The notes: generated from the letters alone by a model not told the origin. Shown: positions 11,201 to 21,891, counted from the first letter of the stretch. The stretch: 64,000 nucleotides of DNA from Lepidodermella squamata (GCA_047495785.1 JBLDXI010000024.1:2356001-2420000); one strand, 5' to 3'. Made by a program: numbers and translations.

Positions 11201-12431
11201 TATCCACTACAGTTGTACCTTTACTCCGGGGCGAGCAGTATCCTTACCTTTCTGGTTCAAGGTGTTTGGATCCTCTTATTGATATCAGAAACCGTGAAAA
11301 TTGCGTATCAAATCAAGAGAAATGGTTTCAAGGCCCATTTTACGGACGGCTGGAATATTCTAGAGATCATCTCCATCGTCGCGGCCTATTGTATCATTGG
11401 CCTCTTTATCACTCGAATCCTGATTTGCATTGAGGTGGTTACAAAAATTCAGACTGATCGGAGTTCCTTTACTGATCTTGACCCTCTCGTATTTTGGGAC
11501 GAACTGATGGCTAACATTATTGGGCTAACTTTCTACATGACTTTGCTGTTGTTCTTCCGAAATCTCAAGTTCCTGAAGCATTGGTGTACCTTCCTAGGCA
11601 CTATGTCGAAAGGAAAGAATGATCTGATAACTTTCACCGTGGTTTTCGCCGTCATTACTCTGATGTTTGCCGGGCTAGGTTACTTGACCATGGGGAATGT
11701 TCGAACTGAGTTTCGGTCAATAACAGCTTCGATAATGACCCTGATTCAGAATATCATCGGAGTCACTGGGAGTTTGATAGCACTAGGCGTCCAGTCTCGT
11801 TTTGTTATGATCTACTGCATTGCTTACTCGACGATCGTGATGTTTCTTGCTGTTCAAGTTTTCATGACAATTGTTACGGTAACCTACGATCGAGTTGCGT
11901 CGAACGTCGAGCGAAACACAGACTGGGACAGGGAGATGGCTGAGTACATGGCAGAGGAATGTCTCAAGCTGATCTCACCGAAGAACACGAATGAGAACCG
12001 CGACGAAAGGACAATAGATGGAGATGGACCTTTTTCTGAATGTAACTTCTTTTTCCCCCAAAATTTTCTAACTATCCCCAATTTTGTTTATAGTGGAATG
12101 CGCTCTTCTCCGACTGGAAAGATACGTTGAGGCAATCGTAGAAAACGGCTACATTTTTGAAGAGAATAAACGGGTTAAATGCTCTATTCGCTGGATGGAA
12201 CAAAACTATCGCCCAACTACAGATGATGCAGAAAGCGTGTGGTATGATGCCTGCTCGGATCCAGCCGTATTGAGTCAAGCACCAGGCGGCCGCCGCCGGC
12301 CACTTAAGATTCAAGAAGTCAAACCGTTGTTTCCGGTTAAACTCGAGCAACCTGGTGGAATGTACTACAACTTTTTCAAACGGTTTAATGAACATGAAAT
12401 TTCGAAGACCGATCAGAACTATATGAAATAA
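5223..12431 (+). CDS. Polycystin-1-like gene (EGF, mucin stalk, PLAT, polycystin channel) with one in-frame TGA
   Basis: The ATG at 5223 gives a signal peptide (SFLCILAILLHSTAA). Three EGF-like modules follow (exons near 5400, 5527 and 5677), then five Thr-rich exons (about 5860-7430), a large ectodomain (about 7440-8890), a furin-type RRKR (8901-8912), first TM (about 9080-9150), PLAT domain (about 9220-9480), more TMs, the polycystin extracellular loop (about 10550-11110) and the PKD channel TMs (11220-11890). The last exon starts near 12095 and stops at 12429-12431. These parts in this order define the PKD1/PKD1L branch of TRP-related channels and receptors. Two oddities: no recognisable GPS autoproteolysis motif, and an in-frame TGA at 10499-10501 in the exon starting at 10353. 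If the TGA is real the channel half is not made, and the locus is a pseudogene or a null allele. Confidence 0.8.
5860..7430 (+). repeat. Duplicated Thr-rich mucin-stalk exons within the polycystin gene
   Basis: Separate exons begin near 5862, 6181, 6841, 7002 and 7313, each after a 3' splice site (for example TTTCAAG, TTTGTAG, TTTTAG). Each encodes 30-45 residues that are mostly Thr with Pro, Ser and Ala, such as ATTTAAPTTTTQTTTTT and ATTTAAPTTTTTTTVP. The starts of the 6181 and 6841 exons are nearly the same at DNA level, showing exon duplication. The protein segment would be a heavily O-glycosylated stalk between the EGF modules and the rest of the ectodomain. Confidence 0.7.
6807..6841. 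repeat. Perfect 16-bp inverted repeat abutting an intron 3' splice site
   Basis: The arm at 6807-6822 (ACAAAACGTTTACAAA) is the exact reverse complement of 6824-6839, separated by a single C, and the intron-ending AG follows at once (6840-6841). A partial third copy of the arm lies just upstream. In RNA this could fold into a stem covering the polypyrimidine/acceptor region of the third mucin exon. Confidence 0.75.
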
Positions 12432-12784
12432 GCTGTCGTTGATTTAGATAACTTTTCGTTAAGTTTGCCTGTTCAAGTCTCTGTTTTATGGTGACAAGCC
12501 TAATTTTGTGGAAAAACTGAACCTTGAAAAATTGTCAATAGCATAAAGTGTATTGGGTAGATTTATTTAGATCAGGTTTTAGTCGGCCGTTAAGCTTATT
12601 GTCACAAAATCGAGATGAACTAGAAACCAATGCACAATAGTCCTTTTCCAATAATGATGTGAATCAGGCTCGTGCCAGGTGCGAGATAATGGATTATTGC
12701 TGCGCATTGAACACGCCGCTTCTAAATCTTGTTGCAGCGAACCCCATCGGCATCTACATTCAATATATTTTTTGAGTAAGAATT
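12432..12784. other. Short intergenic region between polycystin and protease B
   Basis: About 350 bp with no coding exon that I can support. It must hold the 3' end of the polycystin transcript and the 5' control region of the protease beginning at 12785. Confidence 0.5.
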
Positions 12785-15700
12785 ATGGCGTCCGTTTTTC
12801 ACCTGTTTGCTGTCCTTTTCGCTGTCAACAATCACCTGAATTGTTTCGTGAACGCTGATTTCAGGCGATGCATCTCGCGATTGAATGATCAGTTCATGGA
12901 CTGCAAAGCTACGTGTTCCGTTTTAGATGAAATTCAGGTGACTTTACAAAATTAATGAATAATACATTATTCATCTCTGATTATGATTTAGTTGGGAGGC
13001 AAGCGGCCGACCTACGCCTCTTGTAGTTCCGGGGTAAGAAGTTTATCTTTCAATGCTCCATATCTAAGTCCATGTACTGTCTACAGTCTGCGCGAAGCTG
13101 TTTCAATTTCAAGAAATTTTCTATGAGGTGCATAGCCATCTTTTTTCATTCTGAAGAGCACATCATCTTTTTTCATTCTGAAGAGCACATCATCTTTTTT
13201 CATTCTGAAGAGCACGAGTATTTTTTCGTTATTTTTTTCAACCTTAACTCTTATTTTTACAGCACCGCCGGAAAAATAACATACTGGCACTGAGCCAGCA
13301 TTCTATTTCCCCCAATTCACTAACTTATACGCCTTTTTTCCTAATCAACCAAGCCGGGCCTAACCTAGCTTGCCCCTACTCTTTACCAACATGATGGATG
13401 ACGACGGCGAGTCATCCGACTCTGACTCTATCCTTTTCCAGGATGAGGATGAAATGATTGATTTCATCCGATGCATTATTTCCGGTGGTTCTCTAGCCTC
13501 GATTCCTGAGGAATATCAACCTCTAAGAAAGCAGTTCGCCAACATTACGACGTCGAGTCCGAATCTCGAGGAAGCGCTACAAGCTCATGCTCAATACATC
13601 ATTGACTCCACCCCAGACGGTGCGACTCTGAGGAGCAAATGGTATGCGTTGACCCAATCTCAACAGTACTTCTACCTGGTATTAATAAGTGATGGCCACC
13701 GAGCTAAATTAGGCGGCGCGGTTGGACTTAGCGAGCTCGCTAGACTATGCGTCTTGCATGTCATGCCTGAGCTAGAAAGTAACCTAGTGTCTATTTTTAA
13801 TAATATGTCACCCTCAACCGCCGGCCGGCCGTCTACCAAAGGCCTAAAAGTGGCGTTCTCAGCCACCACTGGTCAGCAGCCCAGCCGCCAGCAGGTCCAC
13901 CATCGCCAAATGACATCTCAGTCAACCCCATCGAAGTGGTCGAGGCAACCGGCACAGCAAAAGCAAGTCAACGAGCTATCCGAGCGCGAGATCAACATCC
14001 AAAAATCGCGCGAATCTCGGGTGATCCATCTGGACAACTTACCGCGCGACCTAAGCACCGAGGCTGCCGAGAAAGAATTCTCGCGAATCTTCCCCCAAAT
14101 CAAAATCGAGCTAGCTCAGGGTCTGGGCCGCGGCGGCGTGCGAATTGTATGCCGAACCGAGCAGGACGCTGAACGCCTTCTCAAGCCTGAAACCTGGCCG
14201 GCTGGCGCCCTAGGAGGCAAACTCAGGGTTCATCGATCTCGCCGCTACTACGAGCTTTTTCCGAACAAGAAGGTGGATCAAGCACCCGACCACATTGGCC
14301 GCAAGATCTCGAGCCAAGAAATCGCGGAACGTGACGGCAGAGCTGCGCTGTGCACCAACTACCCTGCATGGTACCCAATCACTGATTTGAAGCGCGACTG
14401 GAGCGACAAGCTTGAAGACGCCATTCCTACTCGCGCTGATCTAAAGGACCCGAGGCTAAAAGTCATTTTTATTTTCAAAGAAGCCCAAGTAGCCAGAGAT
14501 TTCGCAGATGGAAAACTCGAACTGCAATCACGTGCTCTTAGAGGCCGCTTGATGCGTCCAGATCCTCCTGTGCCGCGATGTGGCAAATGCCAGTCATTCG
14601 ACCATTTGGACCGCGACTGCAAGGCCAATGTTCTAATTTGCGCTCACTGTGCCGGCAAACATGACTACGAAGACTGCGAGACCAAGACAGACGAAAGCAC
14701 TCGATTCTGCGCGAACTGTAACGAGTCGGGTCACACCGCTGCTTACCGCAAGTGCCCGGCCTATATTGCAGCAAGGGAATCTAATCGCGAAAAGATCCGC
14801 CAACGCATTGCATCGATCACGCACAGGGCACCTCAGCAATGGCAACCAGCTCCACAGCCGTTCAATCAGTGGTCACGCGGACAGCCTAAACTGAGAAGTG
14901 AGCTCAACGTTAACGATCTAATTGAACAGGTATGCCCTATAGTAATCAGCCAAGTCGAACAAAATCTCAAAAAAATGCTTGAAGTCAACAATAACAATCT
15001 GATCGCGTTGCTTCGTCAAAATCAAAATCAATTAGCATGGTCGTGATAATTCAGTGGAACTCCAGAGGGCTGAAAACTCGAAAATATGAATTGATTAAAC
15101 TAGCTCGTGATTTAGGCGCAGATATTATTCTCATCAACGAATCGCATTTCTTTCGAGGTATAGATTTCGATCTCCCAGGCTATCAACTTTTTACGAACGA
15201 GCGTGTAAACCAGGTAATGAATGACTCCGCTACGTACGGCGGAGTGGCGATTTTTGTTAAGAACAATATTACTATCACTAATGAATTTTATGAGTACAAT
15301 ACGCCCCATAGTGAGTGGCTCGCCGTTACCATCGTAAACAAATCGGGACAAAAATTGATAATAGGCACTGGCTACGCGTCGCCAGGAAAAAATGACTTAG
15401 ACGTTACCTTTCTCGATCAAATTTTATTTTCCGATAGCCCATGTATTTTCGGTGGTGACATGAACGCGTGGCACTCTGATTTGTTAACCGGCCCGCCTCC
15501 GTCTAACATGTACGGCAGGATCCTATCTGAATTCATGCGTTCGTGTAATGTCACTCTACTTTGCGACGGAACGCCCACCCATTTCTCTCATAGCGGCGTA
15601 GGGCGGCAAATAGACATTTGGCTCTCAAATGACGCCGCTCGCTCCATGGTCTCGCAAAACGCAACAGTTGAAGACTTCTATGGCAGCGATCACTGTGCGA

Positions 15701-18700
15701 CGAGACTGGACATTAAATTCTTCACAACCCCCTGCCAACCAAAAACTAGTACAGACTCAATTCGAATCAATTTCAAGGCTATGAACTGGCCGCGATACCG
15801 CGACGTTGTGGATTCTGCACTGGATGAACGCGTCGAGCGACTCAGGCCGAAAGCAGGTGACCCCGTTAGCTCGATCGGCAAATACGTAGCAGAGTTCACC
15901 AACACAGTCCTTCAGGTCACCGATGAGATCGCGCCGAAATGTCAAGCCAGCAAGTTGCCCACGTTTAGCATGAACGCAGAAATCGGAACTCTGCTGGACC
16001 AGCGAAACCAACTCCAGCGGCTACACTCTAGTACCAATTCGGCCATGGTAAAATCAGAAGTTAATCGCCTCAGTCGGGACATTAAACGCCTGATTGGACT
16101 CGAGCAGGCCAAGGAATGTGAGAGGAATTTGCGTCTTATGGCGCAACGTTTCAGAGAGCAGCAACAGCAAAGTCAGGCAGCCTGGCGCTTGCTCGCGGCA
16201 CAGCTCAACCGCACCAAGCGGCAGAGGAAGCTAGGAGCGCTTGTAGATAAAAGATCTGGAGCCACAGTTATCGAGGACAAGGCGAAAGCCGAGCTGCTTG
16301 CTGCCTCATTCGGGAAAGTCGTCAGTGGCGCCCCTCGCACGTCCAAGCGCCCGGAAGACATTGCATTCTGGCAAAAAACCGAAAGTGACGTGGCGGCTGA
16401 TCCACTGATGAAGCCGCTCGACAAGGTTCCCAATGCTCTCCCCATCTCGATATCACGTCTCCAGATGCGAGCCTTGCTGCGTCGGCTTAAAAACAAAGCT
16501 CCCGGTCACGATAATGTCCTGAATGTCCTCATAAAAAACGGTGGCTCCACGTTTCGGAGTCATCTGAAGTTCATCTTTGAGCTATGCCTTGCCACTGGCT
16601 ACATGCCTGCAGGTTGGAAAATCGCGATCGTCGTGCCCGTACTAAAGGAAGGAAAGGATAGCCGTTTGGCGGATTCATACCGCCCAATCTCTTTACTACC
16701 AGCCTTCAGCAAGTTACTGGAGCTACTCGTCACCCTGTTGCTGCTGGAATACCTCGACCAAAAGCGTCTGCTACCCGATCATCAATACGGTTTTCGCCGC
16801 CTACGTGGTGCTGTGGACCCGCTGTTTCGCCTAATTAGCGACGCAGCCCTGGCTATGGCCAACCATAGCAAGCTGATAGCCGTATTTCTAGATTTCCGTG
16901 CCGCTTTCGATACAGTCTGGCACGCCGCCTTGTTGCAGAAGCTCAAGGATTCTGGAGCCCCCGAGCCAATTGTGCGCTGGGTGGCGAACTTCCTCAGCGA
17001 CAGAAGTTTTCAAGTCCGGGTCGGCGACGACCTGAGCGAGCCCCAGGAAATCAAATGCGGTGTCCCTCAGGGAAGCCCTTTGAGCCCGCTTCTATTCATT
17101 TTCTACTGCGCAGATATGCAGCCCCTGAGAGTAAACCCCGACGACGGTCGAAAAATCGTGGGCACCGGCACTTATGCCGATGACGCTGCAAACTGGGCAT
17201 GGGGGCCCCATTATGAGCAATGTGTTTCGCGGCTTCAGTCTCGCTTACGTTCCACAGAGACCTGGTGTGCTAGATGGCGACTTGACCTCAACCCGACAAA
17301 GTGTGAGTGTATTATAATCGGTCATCATGGCGCCTCCTCCCCCTCCGTCCTATTGTCTATTGGTGGTGTGCGAATCCCGCAAGTGAAAGAGGTTAAGTAC
17401 CTCGGAATCACATTGACTTCGAAACTCTCGTGGGAGAGTCATCTTGATCGGCTATCAGCGAAAATCAAACCCCGAGCTGCATGCTTACGCGGCATCGCCG
17501 CACGAAAAGTTGTCCCTAGTGACCTCTGTGTTCGTTTTAACAAAGTCCTCATCGAAAGTGTCCTTACCTACGGCTCACCAGCCTGGTATTGTCTACCCAA
17601 GTCGTCCGAGCTACGTCTGTTCGGCTTCCAGGCCCACGGCTTGAAAGCTGCATTGGATCTGCCTATCGAGTGCGACCCTTTCGGTGTTGTCGTCGAAGCT
17701 GGCGTGGAAGCAATCAGCGACGTATTTAAGCATCAACTGATGCGGTACGCCATCAGGTGCCTCAACGCAAACAACGGGATGAAGGATTATATATCCTACG
17801 TTGCCAGCTTCCAGCCTGACGCCTTCGGCCTTCGAATGCTGGAGAAGCACTGTCCAGCATGGCACTTGCGTGACTGCGTTAGTGCCCCGGCTAAGCCCTG
17901 CCGCCTCATCACCGACATTTTCCCTAAAAACTAATGTGAGCCTGTGGTTTCCTGTATTCCTTTAGGTGCCCTTGCGATCCTCGCCCTTCTGAGCCCCTCT
18001 CGAGCCAGCCCGATTAATATGTAAGCTTACCGTTTAATAAATTGATCTCTGCCTTGCCTTACAGAGCCCTGAGCCTGAGCCTGAGTCGTCATGAGCCTGA
18101 CCTTGAGCCTTGAGCCTTTCGGAACCTGAGCCTTGTCTGATGAGCTGGAATGGCTGCCTGTAAGCCCTTAATTATTGCCGTTAACCACCTTCGATAATTT
18201 TTCAGCCCTACTCAATTTGCGCAACGAGCCCGAACCCTCGATCGACTTTTCTACCTTTCTTCAAAAACGCACAAAAAGCCAACAAAAATCGACAAAAACT
18301 AAAATACAAAAATAAAATAATAACATAAAACTCGAAATTATGAACTGCCTATGATAATGTACAATCTATAAATGCTACGAGCCCTAGATAGCATGGGGGC
18401 AATATATTTTCATGCTCTAATGTCATTCATATGTGCCTATAGCGCCGGCCGGCGGAGGGCCTATATAAATAAAACTACGACATGCTATGCTCCATATCTA
18501 AGTCCATGTACTGTCTACAGTCTGCGCGAAGCTGTTTCAATTTCAAGAAATTTTCTATGAGGTGCATAGCCAATGGCGATCGTTGCTCGACCGATGAGCT
18601 GCCGGTAAAAACTTTGGCGATTTTTTAATGGATTAAACCTTTTTTCTGATATTTATGTTACAGCACCTCAGATTTTTAGGCCATCAATTCGGTAATCGGT

Positions 18701-21338
18701 ATGAAGCCTGTCGTAATGCAACGTTGACTTTTAAGGTTTGATCTTTGCCAGTCTTTTAAAAATATGAGAAATTATCGCTAAATAGAGTCGGCCGGCAAAC
18801 CTGTGTCAAGATAAATCAGGCAATGTCGCCTGCTTCCCGATTGGCATTGGGTGTAGATCTGGCAGATGGGTAACCATTTTTATACTGAAATAACCAAATT
18901 ATACATTCATTTTTTAGAAATACGTAAAGACGATCAACACCATGGCTACATGCCTTGAGGATATCGGCGGTAATACAGACGGCACAATGGCGTTTCCCTT
19001 GAATTTCTATTTTAAATCTTTTTCAGCTCCAACCAATGAATCCGTGCCTCATATACGCTGCTTCTCCATGTACGACCGCGCTTTTATCGATTGCCAAGGA
19101 AACCAAACCCAATGTGGTAGTGGCCAAACTTCGGTAAGACCCTCGCCAGCTGCCTCATTAATTATTAGTATTAATTTTTTTATTTTTCAAGGAATATAGC
19201 CAGGGTGTCTACGTTGACAGGGGGCATTGTTTGAAAGGCGTTAGTTTTGTTAACATAAACTATGTTAAAATCTCAATTTTCTAAATTTAGCCTGCAGGAT
19301 TGTGCAAGTCGACAGTTGGGTATCTATGTTCTGGACGGTGCGAATCACCTAATACCTTGGTAAAATTAGCATTTTCAAATTCAACTTGAGGCTGTCATCT
19401 GTTATTTCCAGGTTGCCCAATTTTCGTCAAGTCGAAATTTCAGCCTGAATTACGCTGCCTGTCTCAAATACCTCGCGAGCTTCAAGGTCAGCGATAATGG
19501 TTTTGGGAAACTTATTCCTACATTTTCCACCCAGCAACCTCAACCGACTGCTGGGCCCCGTCAATGCCGCGTGTATTTGCCATTCAACAGCGACATCAAA
19601 GATCACTCGATTTCTCCAGTATCGACATTTGGTTACGGGAATTTCTCTATCGACAACTCAACTTCAGCCCGAGGAAAAGCTTCACTCTACGTGAACGGTG
19701 GCAGAATCGAAATTCCCAACATCACAAGCTACGGCAAGGAGTACTCGATCTGCTTCTTCTACAAGTATGTTAACAAACGATAATTAACCTATGTGGTATA
19801 TTTACTTTTTTAAGGGCTAATGGCAAGAATGCAAGCGATCTTTTTTCCAACAGCAACTGCTATGGAACATCGGAGTATTCCCTGAAAATTTCGCATTTGG
19901 GATTCAACAGAAAATCGAACCCGACTTATCAAGTGCTAGCCAACTTGTACCAACCGGCGTATCGCGTCAACTATTCGACTGCCGCTGACGTCCAGACGGC
20001 AACAGGAGAAAGTTATATCCAAATTTGCGTGATTTTTGCTGACGGAGCTGTTACTATATGGGAAAATGATGTAATTTTAAAACATTTATCTCAATTTTTT
20101 AATTTTAAAATGGTGCAATTTACAGTACGTGGCTGGAAGCTATGCGAAAAATGGCTCTGCTTTTGTGTCTAATTGTCCTTACCAGATTGGTTCGGCCAAT
20201 TTTGTTGGCCATATCGATGAAGTTCTTGTCTGCGATTTCGCGATGATTTTTGACGAGATCGATGCTCACTATGCTGGAGCTGTTTCGATGCAAAACGCCG
20301 GCCTTATCCCGCCTCCTTTGACGCCTCGCCCGCGCTACAACGAAACACAGCCACAACCTAGTCCTTACAACGTCTGCGGCCACAGCAAATACTGGAACGT
20401 CGACGAAGATCTGCTGCCGAGTGTTGGCATTGTCGGTGGCACGGAATCGGCCGAAAACGAATTTCCATGGCAGGTGAGGCTGGTACTTTTTCCGTAATGC
20501 TTCATAATTCGTCTGGTTCTTTGCTAGGCTCTCATGATACTCAGACTCGTAAAAGGCTCGTCGATCTACACATGCGGTGCAGTTGTCATCAGTGAACGAT
20601 GGGTTATGACGGCGTAATTTTTCCAAATATCTCAAATCCTTCTGATAGATTTTTACTTCCAGAGGCCACTGCTGCTATTCAACTGCAGCCATCAAGTTAG
20701 CCGGGTTTTTTTACGTGATTTCCAATAATGAAGTACTATTTTACAGGGAAACACTGGTCCTGGTCGGCGGAAATTATGGATGGCAGGGCTCACTTAACAA
20801 GACCCTCGCACGTTACAAAACGGTGCGAAAGACAGTTCGAAACGTCATTCACCCTCTGTATGACGATGCCACAACCGCTTACGATATCTGCCTTATGGAA
20901 TTGTCGGAGCTGATTCCACTCGACAGCTGGGCTATTCAGCCCATGTGCCTGCCGAGCACCTGTGCTGATACATGTTCAACTGGCGAGATGGTTTTGATAT
21001 CCGGCTATGGTGCAACAAGCCAGGAAGGCGATTCGCCAAAACGCCAGCTTAATGCAATCGTGAAAGTCGTTGACAATGCGAAATGTGAGCAGCGGTATGG
21101 CTATAAAAATGGCACGTTAGCAAACAGAAAGGCGTTTTGCGCTGGTTTCGATGGCGAGGGCAGTATCGATACGTGCAGTGGTGATTCTGGCGGGCCCCTC
21201 GGCTGCTTCAAAAATGGCTATTTCGTGCTTCAGGGACTAACCTCGACTGGCAAAGGATGTGCTGAACCGAGATATCCTGGCATCTATTGCAACGTTTGCC
21301 AGCTCATGGACTGGATTAGAAGTTACATTCCACTTTGA
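12785..21338 (+). CDS. Secreted LamG-like/trypsin serine protease, paralogue B, carrying a LINE
   Basis: The 16-exon structure matches paralogue A exon by exon; only exon 5 differs, by 3 nt. Exons: 12785-12937, 12992-13033, 18521-18604, 18664-18735, 18786-18869, 18918-18969, 19027-19133, 19192-19239, 19291-19359, 19412-19486, 19535-19764, 19815-20070, 20126-20473, 20528-20613, 20663-20695, 20747-21338, giving 776 aa. Signal peptide, Cys-rich region, LamG-like fold and trypsin domain are all open. The triad is His in TAGHCC (paralogue A has TAAHCC), Asp in AYDICLM and Ser in GDSGGP, with Asp189-equivalent DTCSGDSGGP. IVGG again follows Gly (LLPSVG). A LINE splits exon 3, but an 86-bp duplication leaves an intact acceptor and exon downstream, so splicing 13033 to 18521 restores the protein. 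Confidence 0.85.
13053..13138 (+). repeat. 86-bp target-site duplication, upstream copy
   Basis: These 86 bases are identical to 18487-18572. They comprise the last 34 nt of the original intron 2 (ending CTGTCTACAG at 13086) and the first 52 nt of exon 3 (starting TCTGCGCGAAGC). After 13138 the two copies diverge as LINE sequence begins. Confidence 0.9.
13139..13215 (+). repeat. 27-bp tandem repeats in the LINE 5' UTR
   Basis: Nearly three copies of a 27-bp unit (core TTTTTTCATTCTGAAGAGCA) start at the LINE 5' end. The unit is a multiple of three and stays open in one frame (reading FFHSEEHII per unit). Repeats at 5' ends of LINEs often carry promoter activity; that role is inferred here. 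Confidence 0.8.
13391..15046 (+). CDS. LINE ORF1: Gag-like protein with CCHC zinc knuckles
   Basis: About 551 aa from the ATG at 13391. The N-terminus is acidic (MMDDDGESSDSDS). The middle (about residues 215-285) looks RRM-like (VIHLDNLPRDLSTEAAEKEF). Near the C-terminus are three zinc knuckles: CGKCQSFDHLDRDC, CAHCAGKHDYEDC and CANCNESGHTAAYRKC. This is the layout of ORF1 of I/Jockey-type elements, an RNA-binding chaperone of the retrotransposon RNP. The stop overlaps the start of ORF2 within ATGGTCGTGA, so ORF2 is probably made by termination-reinitiation or a similar event. Confidence 0.88.
   Translation: MMDDDGESSDSDSILFQDEDEMIDFIRCIISGGSLASIPEEYQPLRKQFANITTSSPNLEEALQAHAQYIIDSTPDGATLRSKWYALTQSQQYFYLVLISDGHRAKLGGAVGLSELARLCVLHVMPELESNLVSIFNNMSPSTAGRPSTKGLKVAFSATTGQQPSRQQVHHRQMTSQSTPSKWSRQPAQQKQVNELSEREINIQKSRESRVIHLDNLPRDLSTEAAEKEFSRIFPQIKIELAQGLGRGGVRIVCRTEQDAERLLKPETWPAGALGGKLRVHRSRRYYELFPNKKVDQAPDHIGRKISSQEIAERDGRAALCTNYPAWYPITDLKRDWSDKLEDAIPTRADLKDPRLKVIFIFKEAQVARDFADGKLELQSRALRGRLMRPDPPVPRCGKCQSFDHLDRDCKANVLICAHCAGKHDYEDCETKTDESTRFCANCNESGHTAAYRKCPAYIAARESNREKIRQRIASITHRAPQQWQPAPQPFNQWSRGQPKLRSELNVNDLIEQVCPIVISQVEQNLKKMLEVNNNNLIALLRQNQNQLAWS
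15037..17934 (+). CDS. LINE ORF2: AP endonuclease and reverse transcriptase
   Basis: 965 aa. Residues 1 to about 225 form an exonuclease/endonuclease/phosphatase fold (IIQWNSRGLKTRKYELIK, INESHFF, GGDMNAWHSD, YGSDHCA), which nicks the target DNA. The reverse transcriptase occupies about 490-760: FLDFRAAFDTVW, CGVPQGSPLSPLLFIFY and the catalytic TYADDAA near residue 711. The C-terminus has no RNase H. The frame is open with catalytic residues present, so the element could be active. It overlaps ORF1 by 10 nt in a different frame. Confidence 0.92.
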   Translation: MVVIIQWNSRGLKTRKYELIKLARDLGADIILINESHFFRGIDFDLPGYQLFTNERVNQVMNDSATYGGVAIFVKNNITITNEFYEYNTPHSEWLAVTIVNKSGQKLIIGTGYASPGKNDLDVTFLDQILFSDSPCIFGGDMNAWHSDLLTGPPPSNMYGRILSEFMRSCNVTLLCDGTPTHFSHSGVGRQIDIWLSNDAARSMVSQNATVEDFYGSDHCATRLDIKFFTTPCQPKTSTDSIRINFKAMNWPRYRDVVDSALDERVERLRPKAGDPVSSIGKYVAEFTNTVLQVTDEIAPKCQASKLPTFSMNAEIGTLLDQRNQLQRLHSSTNSAMVKSEVNRLSRDIKRLIGLEQAKECERNLRLMAQRFREQQQQSQAAWRLLAAQLNRTKRQRKLGALVDKRSGATVIEDKAKAELLAASFGKVVSGAPRTSKRPEDIAFWQKTESDVAADPLMKPLDKVPNALPISISRLQMRALLRRLKNKAPGHDNVLNVLIKNGGSTFRSHLKFIFELCLATGYMPAGWKIAIVVPVLKEGKDSRLADSYRPISLLPAFSKLLELLVTLLLLEYLDQKRLLPDHQYGFRRLRGAVDPLFRLISDAALAMANHSKLIAVFLDFRAAFDTVWHAALLQKLKDSGAPEPIVRWVANFLSDRSFQVRVGDDLSEPQEIKCGVPQGSPLSPLLFIFYCADMQPLRVNPDDGRKIVGTGTYADDAANWAWGPHYEQCVSRLQSRLRSTETWCARWRLDLNPTKCECIIIGHHGASSPSVLLSIGGVRIPQVKEVKYLGITLTSKLSWESHLDRLSAKIKPRAACLRGIAARKVVPSDLCVRFNKVLIESVLTYGSPAWYCLPKSSELRLFGFQAHGLKAALDLPIECDPFGVVVEAGVEAISDVFKHQLMRYAIRCLNANNGMKDYISYVASFQPDAFGLRMLEKHCPAWHLRDCVSAPAKPCRLITDIFPKN
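18487..18572 (+). repeat. 86-bp target-site duplication, downstream copy restoring the exon 3 acceptor
   Basis: Identical to 13053-13138. It contains the intron 3' end (CTGTCTACAG, ending 18520) followed by the complete start of exon 3, which continues without a break to its donor after 18604. The preceding LINE end is ATGCT, so a short ATGCTATGCT microhomology marks the junction. Confidence 0.9.
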
Positions 21339-21891
21339 AACTCAATTATTTTTGCGTCTTATTCAAAACGAATTTATTCAAATGAGCAGAGTGTGTTAGT
21401 TACATTATCACAACAACTGCTTTGATTTTTCTCTGATATTTTCGAAAGTTTCTCCTAACCTTTATCGAGGTGACTCATGACAGCGTAGAAATAAAGACAA
21501 TATATTGTGTTTGAGTATCTTTCTATTGAAAAGTAACAGAGGCATATTGTGGCAATCTTGGTGTATTCAACATGGTTATATTGCATACAAAATGCTTGGA
21601 TACAGCTTCTTCCAGCTTCAGTTATGCGTTGCATCTTCTAGAACATCTATATACTCGGCATAAAGCTTCTGAAAATGTGTGATAAGATGCCCGGTCCGAA
21701 CCAGGATCTGGTGCTCGCCGTATGACTTCCAAGATTCCAAAGATCAAACCTTTATTCCCTGTCAAACTCGAGTAAGCCGGTGATTTTATTGCAACTGCAA
21801 CTTTGACATCATATTCAATGAGCATGATCCCATTTAATGTGAAAACTGTTTATTCATTTGAAAATCAGTTTTGTGCGTGGGATTGAAAATT
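21339..21891. other. Convergent intergenic region (protease B and GPCR 1 ends)
   Basis: The 3' ends of a plus-strand and a minus-strand gene face each other here. An AATAAA at about 21490-21495 fits protease B. I see no gene in the rest. Confidence 0.55.

Larger units (their letters stand above)
13139..18486 (+). mobile_element. Full-length non-LTR retrotransposon (Jockey/CR1-type LINE) with two intact ORFs
   Basis: The element is 5,348 bp, bounded exactly by the two 86-bp copies. It has a 5' UTR starting with 27-bp tandem repeats, ORF1 with zinc knuckles, ORF2 with AP endonuclease and reverse transcriptase but no RNase H, and a 0.55-kb 3' UTR rich in GAGCCTGAGCC units. There is no poly(A) tail; the 3' end reads AATAAAACTACGACATGCT. 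Two open ORFs and identical flanking duplications point to recent insertion. The element is on the same strand as the host protease gene. Clade placement beyond 'APE-type, two ORFs, no RNase H' is tentative. Confidence 0.9.

Noticed and set aside
13139-13215. Short direct repeats resembling a CRISPR array
   Set aside because: The three 27-bp units are contiguous with no spacers, and the genome is eukaryotic; they are LINE 5' UTR tandem repeats.
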